Shown here one piece after another: positions 1 through 9,086 of a stretch of DNA of 64,000 nucleotides. The notes under the pieces were generated by a model, which saw only the letters and a list, made by a program, of their open reading frames with translations, was not told the DNA's origin and ran no database searches. Positions within the stretch are counted from its first letter, which is position 1, and every line of letters begins with the position of its first letter. A program made the position numbers and the translations under genes. Source of the stretch: Echinicola soli (lineage in GTDB: Bacteria; Bacteroidota; Bacteroidia; Cytophagales; Cyclobacteriaceae); NCBI RefSeq assembly GCF_006575665.1, contig NZ_CP041253.1, positions 3,881,001 through 3,945,000 of the forward strand, in the 5' to 3' direction.

Positions 1-777
1 TATTTTAAAGTAAATCTAGTTAAAATTTGAAGTTATAAATTCATTTAAAAAACATTTAATACAAACATAATCTTATTTGACCATCCGGAACTTTGCACGT
101 AGCTTCAGAGAAACGAAATATTCATGGGTAATCCATTCTTTGGCCTTTGGTCCCGGCCGACCTGGATTGGGACAGTTGATGGGGGCGTAAAAAAATGAGT
201 TAGCTCGCGCAGTGGACAAGCGAGATCCACTCATTTTTAGCCCACGGCAGCTGGCGCAAAATCAAATTGAGCCAAACGAAATTGGAATCGGAATACCAAA
301 TTCACTCAATTTGAAGGAGGCTCCATGGCCTAGATTTTTTGCATACTTTTTTATCAATGGAAATGCGAAGCATTCATGAAGCTCTCTGAAAGTCAGTCCA
401 ATACCTGAATAAAAAGTAGGAAAGATTAATATAGCAAAAACAGTATTGAATTTGGTTACGTGCAATATTGCGAATACACATATAATCTTATTTAGCGGAG
501 CCATTTTTAAATATCACCTACCCTTAAAATGCCTAACAATAAGATAACTTCTCCGCTTTCTATACTTCATTAAAGACATTTTATTGCATTAATAAAATCC
601 AAATTGTTTTTTGTTTCGTAAATTGAAAGCTTTGATTATTAAATAGAGCAGTTAATCCTGAAACATTTGAGTGTTGAATATTAATCACCCACCCCCAAAA
701 AATTCTATCCTCAAGCTTTCTGATTAACCCTAAATAATCATTGAATATTGACAGTTAATCACCCTAACTTAAAATGT
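1..777. other. Intergenic region without a supported gene
   Basis: No gene is supported here. On the minus strand one frame stays open from 504 down to a stop at 73-75, broken once by a stop at 262-264. Its two parts (80 and 53 codons) match no family I recognise, so this may be chance or a decayed gene. A strong inverted repeat at 191-238 lies inside it. The last 250 bases before the receiver-like gene are AT-rich, as expected of a promoter region, but I found no clear -33/-7 pair. Confidence 0.5.
191..238. repeat. Inverted repeat / terminator-like hairpin
   Basis: Arms aaaaatgagt (191-200) and actcattttt (229-238) are perfect 10-bp complements. A second inner pairing is ctcgc (204-208) with gcgag (220-224). 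The A-run on the left and the T-run on the right would let it act as a bidirectional terminator. No complete gene next to it needs one, so it may serve a transcript that starts outside the window, or be a dispersed palindrome. Confidence 0.45.
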
Positions 778-1164
778 ATGTCTAAAATATTGATCCTGGA
801 GACGGATGAAAATCTATCTGATAATATCCGGGAAATCCTTCAGATGGAAGGCCATGAACTTATGGAAATTGATGAAGTGAGTGATTTGAATGATGCTTTA
901 AATAAATTTTATCCGGATTTATTTATTATTGGTGTGTTTTTAGAGCAGAAAACTTCTGGGCCGGCGACGGTGAATTTTATGCGTAGGTATCATCAAATTC
1001 CGGTGATGTTTATTTCTGATGTTTATTCTCAGGTAAATTTTGAGGAGGAGATCAGGGAAATTCAGAACATAATCATTCTAACAAAGCCCTTCAGGGCAAA
1101 AGATTTGGTTCAAAAAGTAAGTGAAATATTAATTTCGCCCGAAAACGACTTATCGGCACCATAA
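778..1164 (+). CDS. Receiver-like (pseudo-receiver) single-domain protein
   Basis: This 128-residue protein has the size and pattern of a CheY-type receiver: a hydrophobic first strand followed by acidic residues (ILILETDEN), a central PDLF segment, and a C-terminal KPF motif with the conserved lysine. The position normally held by the phospho-accepting aspartate reads PDLFIIGVF, so glycine 52 replaces it, and one residue of the N-terminal acidic pair is also changed. It is therefore probably not phosphorylated in the usual way. The ATG at 778 is preferred over one at 748, which would add ten residues before the receiver fold. It precedes the metal-efflux operon, but a functional link is not shown. 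Confidence 0.7.
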   Translation: MSKILILETDENLSDNIREILQMEGHELMEIDEVSDLNDALNKFYPDLFIIGVFLEQKTSGPATVNFMRRYHQIPVMFISDVYSQVNFEEEIREIQNIIILTKPFRAKDLVQKVSEILISPENDLSAP

Positions 1165-1203
1165 AAAATCGATCATGCAAACCTATTGCATGACTTAATT
1201 TGG

Positions 1204-1211
1204 TAACTTTG
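1204..1211 (+). promoter_or_regulatory. Candidate Bacteroidota -7 box
   Basis: TAACTTTG matches the TAnnTTTG -7 consensus of the Bacteroidota housekeeping sigma factor. It ends 3 bases before the ATG pair at 1215/1218, so transcription would begin at or next to the start codon. A TTG at 1186-1188 is closer than the usual -33 spacing, which keeps confidence low. Confidence 0.3.
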
Positions 1212-1214
1212 GAC

Positions 1215-1556
1215 ATGATGAAAATCATTCAAGTCATATTGAGTTATTACTTGTTGATACTGGTGGTTCTTCCTTGTGCCGATGAACACAGTGCTGTAGT
1301 TTCTGATAATCAGGATACTGTGGTGGTGGCATTGGAAGATCACCATTCTCATGGCTCCGATGCTGACTATTGCTCTCCATTATGTGTCTGCCATTGTTGT
1401 CATATTCATTATGTGGTAACCGATAAGCCACAAGTGAACTTTATGAATCAATTTACATCGATACATTCCTCACATTTTAATGATTTTAAAGGAATACATT
1501 CTTTTGATTTTTTAAAACCACCCAAACGTTTTTCCCCCCTTACCCATTTAGGATAA
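1215..1556 (+). CDS. DUF6660-type small secreted metal-associated protein
   Basis: This short protein (about 113 residues) has an N-terminal hydrophobic signal segment (residues 3-17 approximately). It is followed by a His/Cys-rich patch containing DHHSHGSDADYC, then CVCHCCHIHY, which could bind soft or transition metals. Small proteins of this type sit directly upstream of CusA-like pumps in many Bacteroidota and are annotated DUF6660. The same position here supports the call. The role is inferred to be periplasmic metal binding or sensing for the pump. Start codon choice is between ATG 1215 and ATG 1218. An upstream TTG at 1200 is less likely because it would place extra residues before the signal peptide. 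Confidence 0.7.
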   Translation: MMKIIQVILSYYLLILVVLPCADEHSAVVSDNQDTVVVALEDHHSHGSDADYCSPLCVCHCCHIHYVVTDKPQVNFMNQFTSIHSSHFNDFKGIHSFDFLKPPKRFSPLTHLG

Positions 1557-1645
1557 GCTGGAAGCCAATACAGATTTTTCCAAATCAGATGGCATGAAAA
1601 AGAACGTCAAGGAGGGATTGTTGATGTTGACTTTTCGTGTCTTGG

Positions 1646-1700
1646 TAAAGCGAAGGCCAGTACTGCTGTAAAACGGCTTGAATGGTCGTCCTTCGCTTTA
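1646..1700. repeat. Inverted repeat upstream of the efflux pump
   Basis: The arms taaagcgaagg (1646-1656) and ccttcgcttta (1690-1700) are perfect 11-bp complements around a 33-base loop. They lie between the DUF6660-like gene and the RND pump. There is no T-run after the right arm, so a simple terminator is unlikely. It could be an operator, an mRNA processing structure or a dispersed palindrome. Confidence 0.4.
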
Positions 1701-1822
1701 GCGCCAGCTATAGTACACCCCATAAGTGTGTAAATCCTCATTTATCCAATTAAGATTAGAAACAGGCTAATGGAGTATTTTGTCTTCATTTTTGCCTGTT
1801 ACAAACCCAAAACATCAAAATA

Positions 1823-4800
1823 ATGATCAATAAGCTTATTACATTTTCTATTAAAAATAAGCTCATTATCGGACTGTTTACCTTAGCCTTGATAGGGCTT
1901 GGTATCTGGAGTATGCTGCAAGTACCAGTAGATGCGGTACCTGACATTACCAACAACCAGGTGCAAGTCATCACCCAAGCTCCTAACTTAGGGACAGAAG
2001 ATATTGAGCAGTTTGTCACTTATCCAGTAGAACTGGTCATGGCAAACCTACCCGGGGTGAAGGAAGTCAGGTCCGTTTCCCGGTTTGGCCTGTCAGTAGT
2101 GACTATTGTCTTTGAGGATGATCAGGGCACATACTTGCCCAGGCAGTTGGTGTCTGAAAAGCTCAGTGAAGTCCGTGACGAAATCCCGGAAGGTTTTGGC
2201 AAACCCAGTATGGGCCCGATTAGTACTGGCCTGGGAGAAATTTATCAATATACGCTGGAAGTCGACAGTACCTATCGTGACCAATATACTATCACCCAAC
2301 TCCGGACCATGCAGGATTGGATCATCAAACGGCAGATGGCCATGGTGCCCGGTGTGGTGGAAGTGAATGCTTTTGGCGGTAAAATAAAGCAATATGAAGT
2401 AGCCGTAAACCCTGATGATTTGAGGGCTATTGGTATCAGCATAAGCGACATATACACTGCTTTAGAACAAAACAATCAAAACACAGGTGGTGCCTATATC
2501 GAACGAAACCATCAAGCTAATTTTATCCGTGGTGAAGGCTTGGTCAGAAGCTTGGATGAAATCCGAAATATCATCGTAACCAATCGCAGCGGTATCCCCA
2601 TCAAAGTAAAAGACGTAGCAGATGTGAGGTATGGACATGCGGTACGCTATGGGGCATTTACCAAGAATGGCAATGGTGAAGCGGTTGGGGGAATGATCCT
2701 GATGCTAAAGGGAGCGAATTCCGATAAAGTAATTGAAGCTGTGAAAGGGCGGATCGAGCAGATTCAGCTTAGTCTCCCCGAAGGGGTAAGTATAAAGCCG
2801 TTTTTGGATAGAAGTGACCTCGTCGAAAAAACGACCGATACCGTTACCACCAATCTATTGGAAGGTGGCCTTATTGTGATTTTCGTGTTGGTATTGCTGC
2901 TTGGCAACTGGCGGGGAGGGCTGATTGTAGCCTCTACCATTCCATTGAGTTTGCTGTTTGCGTTTATCCTGATGAATGCCTTTGATGTTTGGGCAAATCT
3001 CATGAGTTTGGGTGCGATAGATTTTGGGATTATTGTAGATGGGGCTGTCATTATCGTGGAAAGTACTGTGTTTTATTTGCACCAAAAAGTCAAGGCCACT
3101 AAAGCCATCCACCAAAAAGATCGTGATCAGCAAGCGGCAGAAGCTTCCAAAAACATGATGAACTCAGCCTTTTTTGGTCAGTTGATCATTTTGATCGTCT
3201 TTCTGCCGATTTTGGCACTAGAAGGGGTGGAAGGTAAAATGTTTCAGCCGATGGCATTGACCTTTATTTTTGCAATGCTTGGAGCCATGTTGCTTTGCCT
3301 TACCTATGTGCCCATGATGGCCGCGCTCTTCATCCGAGTGCGTAAAGACAACCGTAAAAGCTGGGGAGACCGAGTGGTCATTTGGTTGGAAGATAAATAT
3401 GTTCCATTGTTGGAGCGGGCATTGAAGCGAGGCAAATGGATCGTAGGAATGGCCATTGTATTATTTGGCGCGGCATTTTTAATTTTCAGAAATATGGGAG
3501 GCGAATTCATTCCTCAATTGGATGAGGGAGATATTGCTTTTCATATTATTCTTTCGCCCGGTAGCTCACTTTCTGAGTCGGTGGCCACTTCCACGCAAGT
3601 AGAACAGATCATTCTTGACAATTTCCCAGAGGTGGAACAGGTGATGAGCCGTTTTGGAGTAGCCGATGTGCCCACCGATCCGATGCCCATGGACTTGGGA
3701 GATTGTTTTGTGATTTTAAAACCAAAAGACCAATGGGTATCCGCCACATCAAAAGAGGAGCTCATTGAAAAAATAAAGGACAAAATCAGCGTACTTCCTG
3801 GAGTCAATTACGAATTTACCCAGCCTATCGAAATGCGGTTCAATGAGCTGCTGACGGGCGTGAGGGAAGATATTGCGATTAAGTTGTTTGGTGAAGACTT
3901 AGAAATCTTAGCTGCCAAAGCCAATGAGATAGGGCAGTTGATCGGTGGAATAGATGGTGTGGCCGATCTACGGGTAGAAGCGACCACTGGCTTGCCCCAA
4001 ATGACCGTCCACTACAACCGTGATAAACTGGCTCAATATGACCTGGATATTTCTACGCTCAATACGGTGGTCCAGACGGCCTTTGCCGGAAAAAGTGCAG
4101 GAGCCATTTTTGAAGGGGAAAAGCGCTTTGATTTGGTGATCAGGTTGGACTCTTCGAACAGAAGGAGCATAGACGATATCAAGAACCTGTATGTCAATAT
4201 TTCTGATGAACATCAGATTCCGCTCAAAGAAGTGGCCGAAATCAGCTATAAACCAGGCCCTATGCAGATCAGTCGGGACAATACCAACCGACGAACGTAC
4301 GTCGGGATCAATGTCCGCGGGAGGGACATCGAATCACTGGTGAGCGAAATCCAGGAAAAGCTAACAAGTTCCTTGGACCTTCCTCCGGGATATTATATCC
4401 GCTATGGGGGAGCCTTTGAAAATCTAGAAAGGGCCTCTAAACGCCTTCAGCTGGTGGTGCCTGCGGCATTGGCGAGTATCTTCATTTTGATCTTCTTTGC
4501 GCTAAAGTCCGTGAGGCAAACACTGATGATCTATATGGCCATTCCTCTGGCGGCCATTGGCGGTATCTTCTCGCTGTGGTTAAGAGGAATGCCCTTCAGC
4601 ATTTCCGCTGGAGTGGGCTTTATCGTTTTGTTCGGTGTAGCTGTGCTGAATGGCCTAGTGCTGATCAATGGACTCAATGAGCTCAAATCAGAAAGTAACC
4701 TATCGCTGGTAGAACGGATAAAAGCTGGTACCAAAAGGCGAATCAGGCCGATTCTTCTGACCGCACTTACCGATATTCTGGGTTTTTTGCCTATGTCCAT

Positions 4801-6175
4801 TTCTGCTTCTTCCGGGGCGGAAGTGCAGCGGCCATTAGCCACCGTGGTAATTGGTGGCCTGATTACCTCTACCTTGCTTACCTTATTCCTTTTACCCATA
4901 CTTTACCAATGGATGGAAAATACCAAAACCAAAATGATGACACCCAAAACCGGGATGATGCTGTTAATATTTACGTTGGGACTTTTGGGTTCCACCAGTG
5001 TTAAGGCGCAAAATCCACAGATTAGTCAACCCATCACATTGGATGAGGCGATTGCCCGGGCCAATGAGCGGTATCCCATGATACAAAATGCCCAATTGGA
5101 AATCGACAAACAGACGGTGCTAAAAAAGAAAGCGTGGGACATCGGAAATACACAGCTCTATACAGGCGGAGAAGAAATCAAGGACGACCTTGGCGTATAC
5201 ACGACCATTGGCATCCAGCAGCAGCAAATAGATGTTTTTGGCATACCGGCCAAGACCAAATACCAGCAGAAAAAAATTGGACTCGCGGAAGCATCCTTGG
5301 ATCTGTCGGAAGCTGAACTGACGAAAGAGGTAAGCCTTGCTTTTGCGCAAGCATATAGTGCCAAGCAACGTTATATGCTACTGGAAAAAATGGATTCTTT
5401 GTATGCCAATTTTGAACGAGCGGCTCGGATCCGATATGAGACAGAAGCAACAAGTAAGTTGGAGTGGCTTAGTGCCCAGAATAAAACCAAGCAGATTACC
5501 ATTCAGAAGGAGCAAGGCTATCGAGACTTTCAAATTAGCCTTAAAAGACTAAACCTGTGGCTGGTCAGTGATACGCTATTTACCATTCAGGTAAATGATC
5601 GGAAGCAGCTCTTGACCCTTAGTCAAGAATCAAGTATCATGGAAAACCATCCCCAAATATTAATGGCAAGGCAACAGCAAGAATTGGCAAAGCAGGGAGT
5701 TAGAACAGCACGAGCCGGCTTTTTACCAAAGCTCTATGCCCAATATGGGATTCAGGAAGTCCAGGGCGTTACAGGATATACTACATTCCAACTGGGCATT
5801 AGTATTCCATTAGCATTCCACCAAAACCAAGCAGATGTCCGTGCGGCAAAGCTGGAAGCCAGGCAAGCAAATAGCAACTTGGATCAAACGAAAATGGAAT
5901 TTAATGTGGCGCATCAGACAGCTTGGGAAAAATACCTGAAATGGAAAAATGCCTTTTCGTATTACGAATCAGAGGCTCTTCCACTTGCTGAAGAGCAGGA
6001 GAGAGGTGCATTATTGGCCTATCAACAGGGAGCCATAGACTATGTGGCATTTCTGCAAAATATCAATGATGCATTAAGCATTGAGCAGAATGCGCAGGAG
6101 ACACTAAAATCTTATCTCATTAGTAAAATAGAACTAGAATATTTTAATCGTTCAATCAGCAATCAAGATGAATAA
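1823..6175 (+). CDS. CusA/CzcA-type heavy-metal RND pump fused to a TolC-like outer-membrane domain
   Basis: Residues 1 to about 1036 form an HME-family RND proton/metal antiporter. The first transmembrane segment follows the N-terminus, and TM4 carries the charged motif DFGIIVDGAVIIVES expected for proton relay in metal pumps. The periplasmic region has the GGEFIPQLDEGD motif. From M1038 a second signal-peptide-like segment begins (hydrophobic core LLIFTLGLLGS, likely cleavage SVKA-Q near residue 1062). It leads into a complete TolC/CzcC-type efflux domain to residue 1450. Such fusions are common in Bacteroidota. The exported metal (Cu/Ag or Co/Zn/Cd) cannot be fixed from sequence alone. The 3' end overlaps the adaptor gene by 8 bases, so the two are translationally coupled. 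Confidence 0.93.
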   Translation: MINKLITFSIKNKLIIGLFTLALIGLGIWSMLQVPVDAVPDITNNQVQVITQAPNLGTEDIEQFVTYPVELVMANLPGVKEVRSVSRFGLSVVTIVFEDDQGTYLPRQLVSEKLSEVRDEIPEGFGKPSMGPISTGLGEIYQYTLEVDSTYRDQYTITQLRTMQDWIIKRQMAMVPGVVEVNAFGGKIKQYEVAVNPDDLRAIGISISDIYTALEQNNQNTGGAYIERNHQANFIRGEGLVRSLDEIRNIIVTNRSGIPIKVKDVADVRYGHAVRYGAFTKNGNGEAVGGMILMLKGANSDKVIEAVKGRIEQIQLSLPEGVSIKPFLDRSDLVEKTTDTVTTNLLEGGLIVIFVLVLLLGNWRGGLIVASTIPLSLLFAFILMNAFDVWANLMSLGAIDFGIIVDGAVIIVESTVFYLHQKVKATKAIHQKDRDQQAAEASKNMMNSAFFGQLIILIVFLPILALEGVEGKMFQPMALTFIFAMLGAMLLCLTYVPMMAALFIRVRKDNRKSWGDRVVIWLEDKYVPLLERALKRGKWIVGMAIVLFGAAFLIFRNMGGEFIPQLDEGDIAFHIILSPGSSLSESVATSTQVEQIILDNFPEVEQVMSRFGVADVPTDPMPMDLGDCFVILKPKDQWVSATSKEELIEKIKDKISVLPGVNYEFTQPIEMRFNELLTGVREDIAIKLFGEDLEILAAKANEIGQLIGGIDGVADLRVEATTGLPQMTVHYNRDKLAQYDLDISTLNTVVQTAFAGKSAGAIFEGEKRFDLVIRLDSSNRRSIDDIKNLYVNISDEHQIPLKEVAEISYKPGPMQISRDNTNRRTYVGINVRGRDIESLVSEIQEKLTSSLDLPPGYYIRYGGAFENLERASKRLQLVVPAALASIFILIFFALKSVRQTLMIYMAIPLAAIGGIFSLWLRGMPFSISAGVGFIVLFGVAVLNGLVLINGLNELKSESNLSLVERIKAGTKRRIRPILLTALTDILGFLPMSISASSGAEVQRPLATVVIGGLITSTLLTLFLLPILYQWMENTKTKMMTPKTGMMLLIFTLGLLGSTSVKAQNPQISQPITLDEAIARANERYPMIQNAQLEIDKQTVLKKKAWDIGNTQLYTGGEEIKDDLGVYTTIGIQQQQIDVFGIPAKTKYQQKKIGLAEASLDLSEAELTKEVSLAFAQAYSAKQRYMLLEKMDSLYANFERAARIRYETEATSKLEWLSAQNKTKQITIQKEQGYRDFQISLKRLNLWLVSDTLFTIQVNDRKQLLTLSQESSIMENHPQILMARQQQELAKQGVRTARAGFLPKLYAQYGIQEVQGVTGYTTFQLGISIPLAFHQNQADVRAAKLEARQANSNLDQTKMEFNVAHQTAWEKYLKWKNAFSYYESEALPLAEEQERGALLAYQQGAIDYVAFLQNINDALSIEQNAQETLKSYLISKIELEYFNRSISNQDE

Positions 6176-7382
6176 TACCCATATATCACAAACAAAAAGC
6201 AATCAAGCACTGTATACACTCCGCTGGATAGTAGGGGCTGTTGCGATGATCACATTACTCTCCATTACCGCTTGTAATGATGAGGAAAAGATAACTGACC
6301 ATAGCGATGAAGAGGAGAAGCATGAGGAAGGCTTACACCTCTCTAACCAACAGGTAGAAGCACTTCAACTCACCATTGATACGGTAAGTACACGAGCAAT
6401 GGCTCGATTGGTGGAAGTAAATGGTGTACTGGAAGTACCCCCTCAAAACGAAGCGGCAGTCACGGCTTATATCGGTGCAAATGTCGTGGAAATAAACGTC
6501 ATAGAAGGGGACAAAATACAAAAAGGACAAGCGCTGGCACACCTTTCCCATCCCCAATTGATCAAAATCCAGTCGGATTATAGCCAAAGCTGGCATGAGA
6601 TGGATTACCTCCAGAAGGAGTATAATCGGCAAAACACACTCTACGAAGAAGAGGTCGGCTCTGGCCGGGATATGCAAAAAACCGCCGCGGAACTTGCTTC
6701 TTTGGGCGCTTCGATAAGTGGACAGGAAAGCCAATTGAGATTGCTGGGCTTAGATCCAACTTCCATCCGGAAAGGTGTCATTACCGACCGAATTCCTGTA
6801 AAAAGTCCAATATCGGGCTATATCAAGGAAGTTCACATAAAGACTGGACAATACGTCGGGCCTGAATATGAGATGTTTGAAGTGGTAAATATCCATCATA
6901 TCCATGCTGATATGATGGTTTTTGAGAAGGATGTAAGTAAAGTAAAAGTAGGACAAAAAGTTCGCTTTTCAGTAGAGACCTTACCAGGAGAAGAGTTGAT
7001 GGCTGAGGTTTATTCGGTTGGGAAATCCTTCGAATCAAAGCCAAAGGCCGTTCATATTCATGCAGAAATAGAGAATAAAAAGGGGCTGCTGATCCCAGGG
7101 ATGTATGTCAGGGGCCAGGTAATCACTGATAAGACCAAACAGCCCGCAGTACCCGAAGAGGCAATAGCCAAGGAAGGAGATCGTAATTACCTCTTTTCCG
7201 TAAAGAAACAGGGAGAGGAGTGGCTTTTTGAAAAAACAGAAATCGTCTTAGATAATCAAAATGATGGATGGGTTTCCGTTAAATTCATGAGCCCTGAAGA
7301 TGCCAACAAAAAATATGTCATGAACAAGGCGTATTACCTGGTCGCAGAAACCAAAAAAGGTGAGGGAGGTCATCACCACTAG
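6168..7382 (+). CDS. CusB/CzcB-type periplasmic adaptor lipoprotein of metal efflux
   Basis: This 404-residue membrane-fusion protein bridges the inner-membrane pump and the outer-membrane channel. A lipobox (SITAC) with lipidated cysteine near residue 36 follows a hydrophobic stretch. An acidic/His stretch (DHSDEEEKHEE) comes next, then the biotinyl-lipoyl and beta-barrel sequences typical of the family, for example VIEGDKIQKGQALAHLSHPQ and VKSPISGYIKEVHIKTGQ. The C-terminus ends in GGHHH. His-rich ends are typical of metal-handling adaptors. Its start overlaps the pump gene's stop by 8 bases. A strong terminator follows at 7404-7438, closing the operon. Confidence 0.92.
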   Translation: MNNTHISQTKSNQALYTLRWIVGAVAMITLLSITACNDEEKITDHSDEEEKHEEGLHLSNQQVEALQLTIDTVSTRAMARLVEVNGVLEVPPQNEAAVTAYIGANVVEINVIEGDKIQKGQALAHLSHPQLIKIQSDYSQSWHEMDYLQKEYNRQNTLYEEEVGSGRDMQKTAAELASLGASISGQESQLRLLGLDPTSIRKGVITDRIPVKSPISGYIKEVHIKTGQYVGPEYEMFEVVNIHHIHADMMVFEKDVSKVKVGQKVRFSVETLPGEELMAEVYSVGKSFESKPKAVHIHAEIENKKGLLIPGMYVRGQVITDKTKQPAVPEEAIAKEGDRNYLFSVKKQGEEWLFEKTEIVLDNQNDGWVSVKFMSPEDANKKYVMNKAYYLVAETKKGEGGHHH

Positions 7383-7403
7383 GTACTTTTTTTGGGGACA
7401 AAC

Positions 7404-7438
7404 AGAAAAGCCACAATTTTTTAATTTGTGGCTTTTCT
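7404..7438 (+). terminator. Rho-independent terminator of the efflux operon
   Basis: A perfect 13-bp stem, agaaaagccacaa (7404-7416) with ttgtggcttttct (7426-7438), encloses a 9-base loop. The flanks are T-rich on the right and A-rich on the left. It lies 22 bases after the adaptor stop codon and before the next gene. Confidence 0.85.
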
Positions 7439-7473
7439 TTATTTTGGCAAAGGTATTTTCTTAATCTGCCCAT

Positions 7474-9057
7474 ATGAAATCAATCCTTACTTTTATTTTT
7501 CTGTTGTTAGCAGCTAATACGAATGTTTTGGGGAATCCTGTGAAGGAAAAATTGCTGCTCATTCCATTGGATGATCGGCCACCCTGTTTACAGTTTCCGA
7601 TAAAACTCGGTGAAATTGTCAATATGGAAATCATCACTCCACCCAAGGAAATATTGGGAAACTTGCATGATGCAGGAAATACTGATGCTTTGGCTTCTTG
7701 GATCAAGCGCCAGCCCATTGAAGATGTGAGTGGTGTTATTCTCGTAGCAGACATGTTGGCCTATGGTGGTTTAGTGGCAAGTCGCAAGTATGCCATAAAC
7801 TCAGAATCTGCATTGGCCAGATTAAAGTTGATAAAATTTATAAAAGAGAAAAATCCCCTGATTCCTATTTTTGTTCAAAGCGTCATCATGCGATTGGCCC
7901 CCACAGCTGATGGTACAAATGAAGAGCATAGGGTGAAACTGGCCAAATGGGCAGCCACAGTGGACCCCGCAAAGAAGACGGCGCTGGAGCGTGGGTTGCC
8001 AAAGGCTGTGACGGCTGATTATTTGGCGGCCAGAAACCGAAATCATCAAGTGAATCGCCAAATGATAGAATGGACAAGCGATGGTTTGATCGATTATCTC
8101 GTGCTTTCACAAGATGATGCCAAACCTGCCGGACTTCATGTCACTGAAAAAGAACACCTTGCCCAACAAGTGAAAAGTTACAAGTTAAGTGATAAGGTGG
8201 CTATCCAAGCAGGTACCGATGAAGTGGCCATGTTGCTCCTTGGCCGTTTTGTCAATCGACAAAAACACCTCAGCCCCACTGTCAAAGTCCATTATTCTTC
8301 TGAAGCAATGCGAAATGAAGTGATGCCTTTTGAAGATGAGATACTTGGCGAAACGGTTAATAAAATGGTGAAATGTGCCGGTGGAGACTTGGTTGACCAA
8401 GGGTCAAGTCCTGACCTTCATTGGTACGTCTACACCTCCCGGTACAATGAGGAAGAAACAAAATCCTTTATAACAACTATTATCCAGGCCATAAAAAAAG
8501 GCCAAAAGTTGATTGTTTCTGACATTGATCCGATAGGAAATGTACAAGGAGGAGCAAAGGTGTTTTCTGAGGCATTGATAGAAAAGGGCACTTTATCAAA
8601 ACTGTACGGTTATGCCTCCTGGAATACGGCAGGAAATACATTGGGTACCGCATTGCCGCAGGGTTTTCTCTTTCACGCCCGCCAAACGGCCGCAGCACAT
8701 GATAAAATGACTTCAAGCAATTCTTCAGCCCATTACTGGTTTACTATCCATCGTATGGTAAATGATTATGTTTATAATAATGAAGTAAGGGCGGCCTTGA
8801 AACAGGCATTTGGCCCTAAACATACGAATGCCACCATATTGTCTGCCGACAAACTTGAAATGGCAGACAATATTGCTTTGGATATCATAGAGCCATGCCT
8901 GGAGAGAATTATACGCTATAATTTTACCGATCAGTTTCAAGCACATCATTTGAAATTTGAGTTGCCTTGGAAAAGGGCTTTCGAGGCGCTGATTGATTTT
9001 GACCTGACTAAATCATCAGGTAAGGAAATGGATCATCAGGAATTTTTAATACCTTAA
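7474..9057 (+). CDS. DUF4127 family secreted protein
   Basis: This 527-residue protein has a signal peptide (hydrophobic ILTFIFLLLAANTNVLG). It opens with the family signature KLLLIPLDDRPPC and continues with VSGVILVADMLAYGGLVASR, both characteristic of DUF4127. The biochemical function of the family is not established. The LDDRP motif and a later SQDDAKP segment are acidic conserved patches that could be catalytic or metal binding, which is inference. It precedes a DUF1080 protein and a GH43-like protein on the same strand with short gaps, suggesting a shared role in carbohydrate processing in the periplasm. Confidence 0.85.
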   Translation: MKSILTFIFLLLAANTNVLGNPVKEKLLLIPLDDRPPCLQFPIKLGEIVNMEIITPPKEILGNLHDAGNTDALASWIKRQPIEDVSGVILVADMLAYGGLVASRKYAINSESALARLKLIKFIKEKNPLIPIFVQSVIMRLAPTADGTNEEHRVKLAKWAATVDPAKKTALERGLPKAVTADYLAARNRNHQVNRQMIEWTSDGLIDYLVLSQDDAKPAGLHVTEKEHLAQQVKSYKLSDKVAIQAGTDEVAMLLLGRFVNRQKHLSPTVKVHYSSEAMRNEVMPFEDEILGETVNKMVKCAGGDLVDQGSSPDLHWYVYTSRYNEEETKSFITTIIQAIKKGQKLIVSDIDPIGNVQGGAKVFSEALIEKGTLSKLYGYASWNTAGNTLGTALPQGFLFHARQTAAAHDKMTSSNSSAHYWFTIHRMVNDYVYNNEVRAALKQAFGPKHTNATILSADKLEMADNIALDIIEPCLERIIRYNFTDQFQAHHLKFELPWKRAFEALIDFDLTKSSGKEMDHQEFLIP

Positions 9058-9086
9058 CATTCTATAAACCTACTAAACCACTTACC

